From assembly GCA_013298215.1 (NCBI GenBank), contig JAAFKE010000023.1:1-55509 (forward strand): a DNA stretch of 55,509 nt. The letters run 5' to 3'. The notes below the pieces were generated by a model. It did not search any database and was not told the DNA's origin. It worked only from the letters and a program-made list of their open reading frames with translations. The position numbers and the translations under genes were made by a program. Numbering within the stretch: the stretch's first letter is position 1; each line of letters begins with the position of its first letter. This DNA comes from Cytophagales bacterium. GTDB lineage: Bacteria > Bacteroidota > Bacteroidia > Cytophagales > Spirosomataceae. Positions 17,083-27,289 of this stretch are shown here, in pieces.

Positions 17083-18462
17083 GTGTATTTACTCAGTAGG
17101 GTTTTCTTTTTGATGGTGGTGGTGTGTCATGCGACAGCGCAATGTCCTACCGTTTCTAATTTTGGGGTGCGGTGGGTGGACGGTGCTTTTGGTATTGCGG
17201 GCACGGAGGTGGGTAGTCAGTGCGCTGGGCGAGCGATGGTGATGATAACCCCCGCTACCGTGACCAATGCGCGCTATATATATGATTACAAAACCCTGGC
17301 AGACACCGCCAAGGCCACCACGGCCACAACCCACGCATACAATACGCCTGGGCCTTACTATATAGTGCAGTTGGGAACCGTCAATGGCCGCCCGTCGATG
17401 GCCTGTGGCTTGGTGCAGGTTTTTGCAACGTCTAAGCCTACTTTCGAGATTTCGGCGGGCTGCAAAATTAGCGTGCAGGTCAAGATCGACACCAGGGGGC
17501 TGGCTTACGGGCGCTACTTGATCGACTACGGCGATGGCCGCCCCCCGCAGGTGTATTTACCAGGCCAGCCCACACCCGTTTATACCTACACGACCAACAA
17601 CAACTACCAAATAAAAGTCACTGGGGAGGGTACTGGCAGCCTGCAGGGATGCGGAGCGGTGAGCGATGTGAAGATTTTTCAGTCGTTAAAGGCGCCCACG
17701 CCCATTGCCAATGCGGCGGTTACGCTGTCAGACAATCAATATCCGCGCGTCACGGTGGTGCTCGACGATACGGCGCGGCGCGTAAAAAATTACATTTTTG
17801 CCAAAAGTGGAACGGAACTCGTCCGCAGTCGGCCCGTTTGGACGGACTCTACCGTGGCGCAAAAGCAAATTTGCTACCAGGTAGCCTACAGCGACGTTTG
17901 CGATAGCCGCGTGGGTTTGTCGCCCCCGCTCTGCACCATTTATGCCGAAAACGACGGCGGGCAGTTGCGTTGGTCGGGCGAGTCGCCTTTTGTAACGCCC
18001 GTGGTGCGTTACGTTGTGGATAAAATAGGGGCCGAGGGCCGCGTGACCGAGAGTTATGAGGTAGGGAAGGCTACCTCCTGGCTTTCGGACGTGAACGACC
18101 CCGACCAAACGGTAAGCTATCGGGTGCGGGCGGTGTCAGACGCGGGTTTGGTGAGTGTGTCTAATGTAGTACGTATTGTGAGAACGACCCAACTGTACGT
18201 TCCCGATGCGTTTTCGCCCAACAACGACCAAGTAAACGACTTGTTCGAACTAAAAGGACAGTTTATCAGCAGCGGACAGCTGACCGTTTATGACCGCTGG
18301 GGCGAGGTGGTTTATTATAGCAACGATTGGAGAAAGAGCTGGGACGGAACCGATAAATTTGGGAAGGCCATAGGCGGGGGTATCTACGGGTACCGCGTGG
18401 ATTATATTGACCTGAAAAAAAATACCTACGTGAAAACGGGTAATGTGCACGTGGTAAGATAA
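17083..18462 (+). CDS. Secreted protein with gliding-motility/T9SS C-terminal domain (CHU_C type)
   Basis: 459 residues with an N-terminal signal peptide ending ATAQ (about residue 20). The C-terminal ~85 residues (VPDAFSPNNDQVNDLFELKG, TVYDRWGEVVYYS, WDGTDKFGKAIGGGIYGYRV) are the gliding motility-associated C-terminal domain used as a type B sorting signal by the type IX secretion system. The middle is beta-rich, with PKD/Fn3-like stretches (YLIDYGDGRPPQVYLPG, YRVRAVSDAG). The frame starts with GTG at 17083. An ATG ten bases earlier reads MQKRVFTQ and then hits TAG in another frame, so a start-region frameshift is possible. Surface or adhesive role is inferred. Confidence 0.8.
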   Translation: MYLLSRVFFLMVVVCHATAQCPTVSNFGVRWVDGAFGIAGTEVGSQCAGRAMVMITPATVTNARYIYDYKTLADTAKATTATTHAYNTPGPYYIVQLGTVNGRPSMACGLVQVFATSKPTFEISAGCKISVQVKIDTRGLAYGRYLIDYGDGRPPQVYLPGQPTPVYTYTTNNNYQIKVTGEGTGSLQGCGAVSDVKIFQSLKAPTPIANAAVTLSDNQYPRVTVVLDDTARRVKNYIFAKSGTELVRSRPVWTDSTVAQKQICYQVAYSDVCDSRVGLSPPLCTIYAENDGGQLRWSGESPFVTPVVRYVVDKIGAEGRVTESYEVGKATSWLSDVNDPDQTVSYRVRAVSDAGLVSVSNVVRIVRTTQLYVPDAFSPNNDQVNDLFELKGQFISSGQLTVYDRWGEVVYYSNDWRKSWDGTDKFGKAIGGGIYGYRVDYIDLKKNTYVKTGNVHVVR

Positions 18463-18521
18463 AACAACCACTTATGCGTTTGCGGATTGCAATTTATCCA
18501 ACGGTCATTTTATCAATCATA

Positions 18522-18550
18522 TTGGCACTATCTTTGCCAAGATATTTTTG
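18522..18550 (+). promoter_or_regulatory. Putative Bacteroidetes promoter of the WcaJ-type gene
   Basis: TTGG at 18522-18525 and TATTTTTG at 18543-18550, close to the Bacteroidetes TTTG/TAnnTTTG pattern, with a slightly short spacer. The start codon is 15 bp downstream of the -7 box. Confidence 0.5.
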
Positions 18551-18565
18551 TTAATTAGATAACAC

Positions 18566-19939
18566 ATGAAATACCGCCACTCATTCTTGTTTTTACCCAT
18601 CCAGCTATTGTTAGACTTTCTATGCCTGAACGTGGCTTTCAGGTTGGCCTATGGCTACCGGTTCGATGGACAAGTTCCAGGGGACGACTATCTAATTCTC
18701 CAAGGGTTCTGCAATCTGTCGTGGTTGTTGATTGTGGTGGCCATGCAGCCCTATCGCTACGAGCGGGTTCGGTTCCACGTGTTTAGTCTGTTGGAGCGGT
18801 ACGCTGCGTTGGTACTCGTACACGCATCTCTGGTGGCCTTTGGTTGGATACTGCTCAAAGACCACAATTTATCGCGCCTCCACTTGTTTTATTTTTATCT
18901 TATCTTCTCAGCGGTTGGCAGTGCCTGGCGGACATTCGCGGTCATTGCCTTGAAGTTTTACCGCGCTTCGGGACACAACACCCGCCGCTTTGTGGTTGTG
19001 GGCTACGGTAAATTGGCCATGGTTATCAAAAAATTTTACGAGAATCACCCAGAAATGGGTTTCCAATTCTACGGTTTTTTTGATGACCCAACGCCAGAAA
19101 ACAAGTCAGCGATCAGGGGCGATTATGAGCGGTTAGAAACCCTGCTGGCAACTGGTACGATCGACTGCGTGTACTGCTGCACGCCCTATATCCAGACGGA
19201 GGCGCTGTCTAAACTGGTCGAAAAGTCGCCAGAGAAGGACTACCAGATCAAACTTGTTATAGATTTTACGGGTTTTTTGGGTCGCAAATCGTCCATCGAG
19301 TACCACGACATGATGCCCATCGTGAGCCTGTCTAACCAAATGTGGGAAGACGTGAAAGTAAAATGGCTCAAACGCGTCTTCGACGTGTGTTTTTCACTGT
19401 CAGTTCTACTATTCGGCTCGCCGATATTTTTTATCGTGGCGATAGTCACGAAACTTACCTCGGCAGGTGGGATCTTCTACGCGCAAGACCGCATTGGGAA
19501 GGATGGGAAGCCTTTCAAAATTTATAAGTTTAGAAGCATGTACGTAGATTCTGAGCAGCAGGGGCCAGCACTCTCGTCGGGAGGAGGCGATGCCAGAATT
19601 ACCCCTTGGGGTCATTTCATTAGAAAATCAAGGTTAGACGAGTTGCCTCAATTTTACAATGTCTTGGTAGGTGAGATGTCGGTGGTAGGGCCACGTCCAG
19701 AGCGTCAGCACTTTATCGACCAGATCGTACAGATTGCCCCAAGTTACACCAAACTATTACAAATCAAACCTGGCATAACTTCCATTGGTCAGGTTAAGTA
19801 CGGTTACGCCCAGAATGTTGAAGAAATGACCAAGCGGCTGCGCTACGACCTCATTTACTTGAACCGGATATCGCTGTTTGTGGATATGTGGCTCATCATG
19901 CAAACAGTGCTGGTGATGGTCAAAGGCAAAGGCAAGTAA
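18566..19939 (+). CDS. Undecaprenyl-phosphate sugar phosphotransferase (WcaJ-type polyprenyl glycosylphosphotransferase)
   Basis: 457 residues. It starts glycan assembly by transferring a sugar-1-phosphate (often glucose) from a UDP-sugar to undecaprenyl phosphate. There are four N-terminal membrane segments (about residues 8-135) and a Rossmann-like middle domain (RRFVVVGYGKLAMVIKKFYE). After one more hydrophobic segment comes the catalytic bacterial sugar transferase domain with DRIGKDGKPFKIYKFRSM, SRLDELPQFYNVLVGEMSVVG and PRPER. Family length is normal. It lies outside the AT-rich island but could prime the same Wzx/Wzy glycan. The precise sugar is not predictable. Confidence 0.88.
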   Translation: MKYRHSFLFLPIQLLLDFLCLNVAFRLAYGYRFDGQVPGDDYLILQGFCNLSWLLIVVAMQPYRYERVRFHVFSLLERYAALVLVHASLVAFGWILLKDHNLSRLHLFYFYLIFSAVGSAWRTFAVIALKFYRASGHNTRRFVVVGYGKLAMVIKKFYENHPEMGFQFYGFFDDPTPENKSAIRGDYERLETLLATGTIDCVYCCTPYIQTEALSKLVEKSPEKDYQIKLVIDFTGFLGRKSSIEYHDMMPIVSLSNQMWEDVKVKWLKRVFDVCFSLSVLLFGSPIFFIVAIVTKLTSAGGIFYAQDRIGKDGKPFKIYKFRSMYVDSEQQGPALSSGGGDARITPWGHFIRKSRLDELPQFYNVLVGEMSVVGPRPERQHFIDQIVQIAPSYTKLLQIKPGITSIGQVKYGYAQNVEEMTKRLRYDLIYLNRISLFVDMWLIMQTVLVMVKGKGK

Positions 19940-20004
19940 TAGATTGCCCGGTACGCCGATGCGGGTTTCACTCGAAAAGACAAAGTAACCATTCTGCTTG
20001 CTTA

Positions 20005-20976
20005 CTAAAATCCGATTTTAGCCCGCACCTCCTCAATTTTTTTCTGCGCTATCACCCGCGCTTTGGCTTCGCCAGCCTGGAGTTTTGCTTCGAGGGCGGT
20101 TTCGTTGGCCATATAATAGTCGAATATCCTGCGTTCGGTGGCAAAATTGGTGAGTATGAGTTCATACAAAGCCTGTTTGGCCGCGCCAAAACCGTAGCCG
20201 CCCGCCAAGTAATTCTGGCGCATCGCCTCGGTTTGCTCCGCCGATGCCAACAGCGCATACAGTTTGAACGTTACGTCGTCGTCGGGCTTTTTGGGTAGTT
20301 CTAACGGCGTAGAGTCCGAAACAATTTTCATCACCGCTTTGCGGAGTTCCTTCTCGGGCAAGAAAATATCGATGTAATTATTGAGCGATTTGGACATCTT
20401 TCGCCCGTCGATGCCTGGAATCACCATCACTGTTTCATCGATTTTGGGTTCGGGCAACACAAACGTTTGGCCGTAAGTTCTGTTGAAGGCCGCCGCCATG
20501 TCTTTCGACATTTCGAGGTGTTGCTTCTGGTCTTTGCCCACTGGCACAAACTCGGCATCGTAGAGAACAATATCAGCGGCCTGCAAGACTGGGTACGTAA
20601 ACAAACCCGCGTTCACGTCGGCCAGTTTATCTGCTTTATCCTTGAAACTGAGGGCGTTGGCCAACATCGGAAAGGGTGTGAGGCACTGCAAGTACCAGGC
20701 AAGTTCGGTGTGAAACTCGGCTACTCTCGACTGCCGGTAGAAATAGTTTCGGTCAGTATCAAACCCAAAAGCCAACCAAGCGGCGGCTATGGCGCTGGTA
20801 TTTTGGCGCAATGTTTGGGGGTCTTTTATGGTGGTGAGCGAGTGCAGATCGGCAATAAACAAAAAAGACGTATTGGCCTCATTCTTAGACATTTCGACGG
20901 CTGGTTTTATGGCACCAAGAATGTTGCCCAGGTGCGGCCGCCCGCTACTTTGGATGCCAGTAAGTATTTTTGCCAT
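20005..20976 (-). CDS. trpS: Tryptophanyl-tRNA synthetase
   Basis: Class I aminoacyl-tRNA synthetase that charges tRNA-Trp. The 323-residue protein has the HIGH-like HLGN at residues 15-18 and KMSKS at 193-197. GIQSSGRP near the start and FPMLANALSFKDK / VPVGKDQKQHLEMS in the middle are TrpRS hallmarks. Length matches bacterial TrpRS. It is a single gene with divergent neighbours: the DUF2461 relic lies on the opposite strand about 100 bp away. Confidence 0.96.
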   Translation of the reverse strand: MAKILTGIQSSGRPHLGNILGAIKPAVEMSKNEANTSFLFIADLHSLTTIKDPQTLRQNTSAIAAAWLAFGFDTDRNYFYRQSRVAEFHTELAWYLQCLTPFPMLANALSFKDKADKLADVNAGLFTYPVLQAADIVLYDAEFVPVGKDQKQHLEMSKDMAAAFNRTYGQTFVLPEPKIDETVMVIPGIDGRKMSKSLNNYIDIFLPEKELRKAVMKIVSDSTPLELPKKPDDDVTFKLYALLASAEQTEAMRQNYLAGGYGFGAAKQALYELILTNFATERRIFDYYMANETALEAKLQAGEAKARVIAQKKIEEVRAKIGF

Positions 20977-21041
20977 GTTGTATGTGTGTCGGTTTCGGAC
21001 GCAAAATTGGGTAATTAAGGGCTAAATTTCAACGGTTGCGC

Positions 21042-21049
21042 TATATTTG
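21042..21049 (+). promoter_or_regulatory. Possible -7 box upstream of the DUF2461 relic
   Basis: TATATTTG agrees with the TAnnTTTG consensus and lies 26 bp before the relic start codon. No good -33 element was found at the right spacing. Confidence 0.3.
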
Positions 21050-21074
21050 TACAAACTTGTTTCCGAATACTTCG

Positions 21075-21444
21075 ATGATCTCCGCACAAACACTCCAATT
21101 TTTAGAAGACCTCGCCGCCAATAACCACCGCGAATGGTTTACGGCCAACCGACCGCGCTACGATGCGGCCAAAAAAGAAGTAGAGCTGCTCGTGAAGGTG
21201 CTGTTGGAGCGGGTACAAACGTTCCAGGATTTGGGTAAAACAGAGGTGAAGGATTGTATTTTTAGGATAAATCGGGATGTTCGTTTCTCAAAAAACAAAG
21301 CACCCTACAAACAAAACCTTAGTATGGCCATTGGCCCAGGTGGGCGTTCAGAAAACTGGTTTTGCCACCCAAGTCTGCCAGGGCATCGAGACCATGAAGC
21401 CATTTTGTGACTTTATGAACGACGTATTTTTTGAAGAAAAATAG
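21075..21444 (+). pseudogene. DUF2461 family gene with internal deletion and frameshift
   Basis: The first ~94 codons (MISAQTLQFLEDLAANNHREWF..., IFRINRDVRFSKNKAPYKQN, MAIGPGGRS) match the N-terminal half of DUF2461 proteins, which normally run about 220 residues. The frame then leaves the family and stops at 21410. In the neighbouring frame from about 21350 the sequence reads TGFATQVCQGIETMKPFCDFMNDVFFEEK and stops at 21444, which looks like the family C-terminus. The simplest reading is an out-of-frame deletion of roughly 100 codons. A longer ORF start at 21036 is not used. Function of the family is unknown. Confidence 0.75.
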
Positions 21445-21478
21445 GTGGCTTTCGGCGAATAAAAACCGAAAACCACCT
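21443..21478. terminator. Hairpin between convergent DUF2461 relic and aconitase
   Basis: Inverted repeat of 13 nt with one internal mismatch (AGGTGGCTTTCGG with CCGAAAACCACCT) around a 10-nt A-rich loop, placed exactly between convergent gene ends. It is a likely bidirectional terminator. Confidence 0.65.
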
Positions 21479-21483
21479 ACTTT

Positions 21484-23748
21484 CTAAGCCACGTTTGCCC
21501 GAATAATATTGAGCGCACCGCCCGCCTTAAACCACTCAATCTGCTGGTCGTTGTAGGTATGGTTCACCAAAATACTGTCTGACGTGCCGTCGGCGTGGTT
21601 CAACACGATGGTGAGCGGCTGCCCAGCGGCAAAAGTAGTAAGCCCCTGAATATCAATCGAATCGTTTTCTTGGATTAATTCATAGTCGGCAACATTGGCA
21701 AAAGTTAGGGCCAACATTCCCTGCTTTTTGAGGTTGGTTTCGTGGATCCTGGCAAACGACCGTACCAGCACCGCCCGCACACCCAAGTGGCGCGGCTCCA
21801 TGGCCGCGTGCTCGCGCGACGACCCTTCGCCGTAGTTTTCGTCGCCCACAATAATGCTCCCTACACCCGCCGCTTTGTAGGCGCGCTGCACTGAGGGCAC
21901 TTCGCCGTACTGGCCCGTAAGCTGATTTTTGACGTTATTGGCCTTCCCGTTGGCAAAGTTGGTTGCGCCAATTAGCAGGTTGTTCGATATGTTGTCTAAG
22001 TGGCCACGGTATTTGAGCCACGGCCCCGCCATCGAAATGTGGTCGGTGGTACACTTACCTTTGGCTTTTATGAGCAATTTAAGTCCCAAAATATCAGTGC
22101 CCTCCCACGGTTTAAACGGATCGAGCAACTGCAAGCGGTCTGACGTTGGCGACACGCGCACCGTCACGCTGGCACCGTCGGCGGCGGGGGCTTGGTAGCC
22201 AGCATCCTCAACGGCAAAGCCACGGGGCGGCAGCTCGTCGCCAGTGGGGGCCTCGAACCTTACGGATTCCCCTTTTTCGTTTATCAAGCTGTCGGTCAGC
22301 GGATTAAAAGTTAAATCCCCCGCAATAGTCAGCGCAGTCACCAGCTCGGGCGACCCTACGAAGGCGTAGGTATTGGGGTTGCCGTCTGCCCGTTTGGCAA
22401 AATTTCGGTTGAACGAGTGAACGATTGTGTTGGGTTCGGCTTTTTCGGCTCCCGCCCGCGCCCATTGGCCGATGCAAGGCCCGCAGGCGTTGGCAAAAAC
22501 CTTGCCGCCAATGGCCTCGAAGGTGTCAATGAAACCGTCTCGCTCGATGGTGTAGCGCACTTGCTCCGAGCCAGGCGTAATCGTAAATTCGGCCTTGGTT
22601 TTGAGCCCCTTCGCCTCCACCTGCCGCGCCAACGAAGCAGCACGGCTGATGTCTTCGTAGGAAGAGTTGGTACAGGAGCCAATGAGCCCTACTTCAATTT
22701 TAGTGGGCCAGCCCTCTTTGAGTGCCAGGGCTTTGAGTTGAGAAATTGGAGTAGCCAGGTCGGGTGTAAAAGGCCCGTTGAGGTGCGGTTCGAGGGTATC
22801 TAAGTCGATCTCGATGAGCTGGTCGAAATACGCGGCGGGATTTTGGTACACCTCCGCATCGGCGGTGAGGTGCTCACGAATTTCGTTGGCGGCATCGGCC
22901 ACGGCAGCCCGCCCAGTGGCGCGCAAGTAGCGCTCCATCGAGTCGTCGTACCCAAATGTAGAGGTGGTTGCGCCAATTTCGGCACCCATGTTGCAGATCG
23001 TTCCTTTGCCAGTGCAACTCATGTTGGTTGCTCCTTCGCCAAAATACTCAACCACGCAGCCCGTGCCACCTTTCACGGTCAATATTCCTGCTACCTTCAA
23101 GATCACGTCTTTGGCCGATGTCCAACCGTTGAGTTTTCCAGTGAGTTTTACGCCAATCAGCTTCGGGAACTTCAACTCCCAGGCCAGTCCTGCCATCACG
23201 TCGCAGGCATCGGCACCACCCACGCCGATGGCGATCATGCCCAAACCGCCCGCATTTACGGTGTGCGAGTCGGTGCCGATCATCATTCCGCCAGGAAAAG
23301 CGTAATTTTCTAATACAACCTGGTGAATAATTCCTGCGCCTGGTTTCCAGAATCCGATGCCGTATTTGTCAGACACCGACGACAGGAAATCGTACACCTC
23401 TTTATTTTTATCAACGGCCACGCCCAAGTCCGTCGCCGATTCTACTTTTGCTTCGATCAGGTGGTCGCAGTGTACCGTCGATGGTACGGCCACTTTTGGG
23501 CGGCCAGCCTGCATAAATTGCAGCAGTGCCATTTGCGCGGTGGCATCTTGCATGGCCACGCGGTCGGGGGCAAAGTCCACGTAGTCTTTGCCGCGCTCAA
23601 ACGCCTTGGTGGGTGTGCCATCCCACAGGTGGGCATACAAAATCTTTTCCGACAAAGTGAGTGCGCGCCCTACAACTTGACGGGCGGCGTTTACGCGGTC
23701 TCCCATTTGGGCGTAAACGGTCTGGATCATTTCTATATCAAAAGCCAT
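21484..23748 (-). CDS. acnA: Aconitate hydratase (mitochondrial-type aconitase)
   Basis: TCA-cycle enzyme that interconverts citrate and isocitrate with a [4Fe-4S] cluster. The 754-residue protein has the three cluster cysteines C359 (GSCTNSS), C422 and C425 (ACGPCIGQW), at almost the same positions as in mitochondrial aconitase. The swivel domain has [18 protein letters not shown]. Size and motifs place it in the mitochondrial/AcnA-like group rather than the larger AcnA/IRP1 or AcnB. A well-spaced promoter lies about 40 bp upstream. It sits next to icmF on the same strand, with about 95 bp between, so the two may be transcribed separately. Confidence 0.95.
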   Translation of the reverse strand: MAFDIEMIQTVYAQMGDRVNAARQVVGRALTLSEKILYAHLWDGTPTKAFERGKDYVDFAPDRVAMQDATAQMALLQFMQAGRPKVAVPSTVHCDHLIEAKVESATDLGVAVDKNKEVYDFLSSVSDKYGIGFWKPGAGIIHQVVLENYAFPGGMMIGTDSHTVNAGGLGMIAIGVGGADACDVMAGLAWELKFPKLIGVKLTGKLNGWTSAKDVILKVAGILTVKGGTGCVVEYFGEGATNMSCTGKGTICNMGAEIGATTSTFGYDDSMERYLRATGRAAVADAANEIREHLTADAEVYQNPAAYFDQLIEIDLDTLEPHLNGPFTPDLATPISQLKALALKEGWPTKIEVGLIGSCTNSSYEDISRAASLARQVEAKGLKTKAEFTITPGSEQVRYTIERDGFIDTFEAIGGKVFANACGPCIGQWARAGAEKAEPNTIVHSFNRNFAKRADGNPNTYAFVGSPELVTALTIAGDLTFNPLTDSLINEKGESVRFEAPTGDELPPRGFAVEDAGYQAPAADGASVTVRVSPTSDRLQLLDPFKPWEGTDILGLKLLIKAKGKCTTDHISMAGPWLKYRGHLDNISNNLLIGATNFANGKANNVKNQLTGQYGEVPSVQRAYKAAGVGSIIVGDENYGEGSSREHAAMEPRHLGVRAVLVRSFARIHETNLKKQGMLALTFANVADYELIQENDSIDIQGLTTFAAGQPLTIVLNHADGTSDSILVNHTYNDQQIEWFKAGGALNIIRANVA

Positions 23749-23786
23749 TCTGAAACTGATTGTTTTAATTAAAAACTATTTTTTGT

Positions 23787-23818
23787 CAAAAATACAAATA
23801 AAATCGACTTTGAGCGAA
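23787..23818 (-). promoter_or_regulatory. Promoter of the aconitase gene
   Basis: Reading the minus strand: TTCG (23818-23815), 20-bp spacer, TATTTTTG (23794-23787). One mismatch to the Bacteroidetes -33 box, full match to TAnnTTTG. The start codon is about 40 bp downstream. Confidence 0.6.
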
Positions 23819-23842
23819 CATCCGCCCATCAAACAGCCGTTT

Positions 23843-26800
23843 CTAAGTATTGCGGCGGTACTTGCCACCCACGGCGTAGAGCGCGTTTGATATTTGGCCG
23901 AGCGTACACACCTTGGCGGCCTCCATGAGGTTTTCAAATACATTTTGGTTGACCAGTGCCGCTTTTTGTAGGCTTTGCAGTGCTTGGCCAGCCGCTTTTT
24001 GGTTTTTGGTTTGGTAGCGTATGCGCGCTTCCACGGCGTGCTGTTTTTCGGCCACGGTCGATCTGATGACCTCGTTGGGCGTGGCCGTTGGCGAGCCCGC
24101 CGCGTCCAGAAAAGTATTTACGCCCACAATTGGCAGCTGCCCCGAATGTTTGAGGGTTTCGTAGTGCATCGATTCATCCTGAATTTTAGACCGCTGGTAC
24201 ATCCGCTCCATGGCCCCCAAAACACCGCCGCGTTCGTTGATGCGCCCAAACTCTTCATACACTGCATTCTCGACCAATTCGGTGAGTTCGTCCACAATAA
24301 AAGAGCCTTGGAGTGGGTTTTCGTTGGTCAAGAGCCCAAACTCTTTGTTAATAATGAGCTGAATGGCCAAGGCCCGCCGCACACTTTCTTCGGTGGGCGT
24401 GGTAATGGCCTCGTCGTAGGCGTTGGTGTGCAGCGAATTACAATTATCTTGCAACGCCAGCAGGGCTTGCAGCGTGGTTCGGATGTCGTTGAAGGCAATC
24501 TCTTGGGCGTGTAAACTTCGCCCCGATGTCTGGATGTGGTATTTGAGTTTTTGGCTTCGGTCGTTGGCTTTGTACTTGTGTTTCATGGCTTTGGCCCAGA
24601 TTCGGCGCGCCACGCGCCCCAAAACGGTGTATTCAGCGTCCATTCCGTTTGAAAAAAAGAACGATAAATTGGGCGCAAAATCATCCACGTGCATCCCGCG
24701 CGACAGGTAATACTCCACAAAAGTAAAGCCGTTTGAGAGCGTGAAAGCCAACTGAGAAATCGGATTTGCACCCGCCTCGGCAATGTGATACCCCGAAATG
24801 GAGACCGAATAAAAGTTGCGCACCTGGTTTTCGATAAAATACGCTTGCACATCGCCCATCATTTTCAGGGCAAACTCAGTGCTAAAAATGCAGGTGTTTT
24901 GCGCTTGGTCTTCCTTCAAAATATCGGCCTGCACCGTGCCGCGCACCTGCCGCAGGGCCTGGGCTTTAATGCGTCGGTAGGTGTCGGGGTCAAGAACTTG
25001 GTCGCCGCTGCTGCCAAGGAGCAAGTGCCCCAACTCGCCCGTCAGCGGGCTGTGACCATCCCAGCCTTTTGCCATTAAAAAATTGTATTGCACTGGCTGT
25101 GAGGACGTTGGTGGGTTTTTTCGTAGGTATAGTTCGCATTGCTGGTCAATGGCGGCATTGAGAAAATAGGCCAAAACAACGGGCGCGGGGCCGTTTATAG
25201 TCATCGAAACCGACGTGGAGGGGTCGCACAGATCAAAACCCGCGTATAGAATTTTGGCATCGTCCAAATTACAAACATTCACCCCCGAATTGCCCACCTT
25301 GCCGTAAATATCGGGTCGGTAGTCGGGGTCTTCGCCGTAGAGCGTTACCGAGTCGAAGGCCGTCGAGAGGCGTTTGGCGGCCATTCCTTTCGACAAATAA
25401 TGAAACCGTTGGTTTGTTCGCGCTGGCCCGCCTTCGCCAGCAAACATTCGGGCGGGGTCTTCGCCGTCGCGTTTGAGCGGAAACACCCCCGCCGCAAAAG
25501 GAAACTCACCTGGTACGTTTTCGGTCAATAACCACTTCAAAATATCGCCCCAATCGGCATAGGCAGGCAGGGCAATTTTAGGAATTTTCAAGTTCGACAA
25601 CGAGGTGACGTACAGATCTTGCTCAAAAACCTGCCCCCGTACCTCGTACTGGTAGGTGCGGGCGGTGTATTTTTTGACCATTGCTGGCCAGTCGGCCAAC
25701 AGTTTTCGACTTTCGTGGTGGAGTTTCGCCTCTAAGGCAGCACTTATATTTTGAAGCGCGCGCTTCATTTCGGCGTTTTCGACTATTTCTATTGTGCCAT
25801 TCAGTTGGTACAGCTTCCGCGCCAACGCGCACTGTTGCTCCACGAAAACGCGGTATTGCGCCGCGCTTTCAACAATTTCGGCCAAGTACCTGACTCGATC
25901 TGGCGGAATGATATAGGCGGTTTCGGCGGCTACGGCGTTGGGGGTGGTCTCAAACTGGGTGCCCAACTTTTGGTTCAATGCCCGCATGAGCAGGTCGAAA
26001 AGCTGGTTCATACCCGCGTCGTTGAACTGCGCGGCAATTGTTCCAACAATCGGGAGCGCTTCGTCGGGGGTATCCCAGTCGTTGCGGTTGCGCCGGTACT
26101 GCTTTCGCACGTCGCGGAGGGCATCCAACGACCCCCGTTTGTCGAACTTGTTAATGGCGATGACATCGGCAAAATCCAACATATCAATTTTTTCTAATTG
26201 CGATGCCGCCCCGTATTCGGAGGTCATTACGTAAAGACACAGGTCGGCGTGGTCGGTAATTTCGGTGTCGGACTGGCCAATACCCGACGTTTCTAAAACG
26301 ATGAGATCGAAACCACCAGTACGGCAAATATCAACGGCATGGCGCACGTGTTTGCTCAACGACAAGTTGGATTGCCGCGTGGCCAGCGACCGCATATAGA
26401 CCCTGGGCGAGTTGATGGCGTTCATCCGAATGCGGTCGCCGAGCAAAGCACCTCCCGTTTTCCGTTTCGACGGATCGACCGATATAATGGCAACAGTTTG
26501 GGTTTCGTCGGCTCGCAAGTATCTCATAATCAGCTCATCAATGAGCGACGACTTGCCCGCACCGCCCGTTCCTGTAATTCCTAAAACGCACGGATTGCGC
26601 CTCCCCAGGTTGGGCAGCGACACGCTCGGTGCTTTCGTTCCGTTTTCGGCGGCGGTTATCTGGCGGGCAATAACCGCAAAAGGCGCGTCGCCCAGCTGCG
26701 CATCAGCCGTGTACGCAACGCCGTCGCACCGTTGGAGCAGATCGTCGATCATGCCCTGCAAGCCCATCGTGCGTCCGTCGTCGGGCGAGTACAAACGGGC

Positions 26801-27160
26801 AATTCCGTAGGAATGAAGTTCGGCTATTTCGGCGGGGAGAATAGTGCCGCCGCCGCCGCCAAAAATTTTGATGTGTCCCGCGCCGCGTTCGCGCAGCAGG
26901 TCGTACATGTACTTAAAAAACTCCAAGTGGCCACCTTGGTAGCTCGTCACGGCAATGCCCTGCACGTCTTCCTGAATGGCGCAATCCACAATTTCTTGCA
27001 CCGAGCGGTTGTGCCCAAGGTGAATAACCTCGGCACCCGAAGCCTGCAAAAAGCGGCGCATAATATTAATGGACGCATCGTGGCCGTCGAAAAGCGAGCC
27101 TGCCGTAACGAGACGGATTTTGAATTGGGGTTGAGTCAAATGAACGCTTGGGTTTGGCAT
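23843..27160 (-). CDS. icmF: Fused isobutyryl-CoA mutase IcmF
   Basis: Coenzyme-B12-dependent mutase that interconverts isobutyryl-CoA and butyryl-CoA, with a built-in GTPase chaperone. The 1105-residue order is typical of IcmF: B12-binding domain (about 10-150, with DGHDASIN and SYQGGH), MeaB-like G domain (Walker [10 protein letters not shown] ending at 204), linker, mutase barrel (about 550-1100). Two substrate-pocket residues separate Icm from methylmalonyl-CoA mutase. The position of MCM Tyr is Phe here (F573 in RMFAGEGG), and the MCM Arg is Gln (Q754 in QAQNTCIF), which supports isobutyryl-CoA. An ORF extension upstream of 27160 is not used because MPNPSVHL precedes the conserved [10 protein letters not shown]. 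Confidence 0.92.
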   Translation of the reverse strand: MPNPSVHLTQPQFKIRLVTAGSLFDGHDASINIMRRFLQASGAEVIHLGHNRSVQEIVDCAIQEDVQGIAVTSYQGGHLEFFKYMYDLLRERGAGHIKIFGGGGGTILPAEIAELHSYGIARLYSPDDGRTMGLQGMIDDLLQRCDGVAYTADAQLGDAPFAVIARQITAAENGTKAPSVSLPNLGRRNPCVLGITGTGGAGKSSLIDELIMRYLRADETQTVAIISVDPSKRKTGGALLGDRIRMNAINSPRVYMRSLATRQSNLSLSKHVRHAVDICRTGGFDLIVLETSGIGQSDTEITDHADLCLYVMTSEYGAASQLEKIDMLDFADVIAINKFDKRGSLDALRDVRKQYRRNRNDWDTPDEALPIVGTIAAQFNDAGMNQLFDLLMRALNQKLGTQFETTPNAVAAETAYIIPPDRVRYLAEIVESAAQYRVFVEQQCALARKLYQLNGTIEIVENAEMKRALQNISAALEAKLHHESRKLLADWPAMVKKYTARTYQYEVRGQVFEQDLYVTSLSNLKIPKIALPAYADWGDILKWLLTENVPGEFPFAAGVFPLKRDGEDPARMFAGEGGPARTNQRFHYLSKGMAAKRLSTAFDSVTLYGEDPDYRPDIYGKVGNSGVNVCNLDDAKILYAGFDLCDPSTSVSMTINGPAPVVLAYFLNAAIDQQCELYLRKNPPTSSQPVQYNFLMAKGWDGHSPLTGELGHLLLGSSGDQVLDPDTYRRIKAQALRQVRGTVQADILKEDQAQNTCIFSTEFALKMMGDVQAYFIENQVRNFYSVSISGYHIAEAGANPISQLAFTLSNGFTFVEYYLSRGMHVDDFAPNLSFFFSNGMDAEYTVLGRVARRIWAKAMKHKYKANDRSQKLKYHIQTSGRSLHAQEIAFNDIRTTLQALLALQDNCNSLHTNAYDEAITTPTEESVRRALAIQLIINKEFGLLTNENPLQGSFIVDELTELVENAVYEEFGRINERGGVLGAMERMYQRSKIQDESMHYETLKHSGQLPIVGVNTFLDAAGSPTATPNEVIRSTVAEKQHAVEARIRYQTKNQKAAGQALQSLQKAALVNQNVFENLMEAAKVCTLGQISNALYAVGGKYRRNT

Positions 27161-27244
27161 ATTTGTAAAAGACGAACGGATTATTGGGTTGCTGCGGCGG
27201 CACAATTTAACACAAAAAAGGTACAATCAATTTCAGAATATCAT

Positions 27245-27252
27245 TACTTTTG
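27245..27252 (+). promoter_or_regulatory. Possible -7 box of the trans-sulfuration gene
   Basis: TACTTTTG matches TAnnTTTG 37 bp before the start codon, in the divergent icmF intergenic region. No clear -33 box was seen. Confidence 0.35.
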
Positions 27253-27289
27253 GGGAGCCTATTTCTAATACCGCAACCCAGTTTGATCC

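Noticed and set aside
22417-27268. Many long + strand ORFs opposite aconitase and icmF
   Set aside because: GC-rich codons create open antisense frames; both sense proteins are complete with catalytic motifs, and the antisense peptides have no family features.
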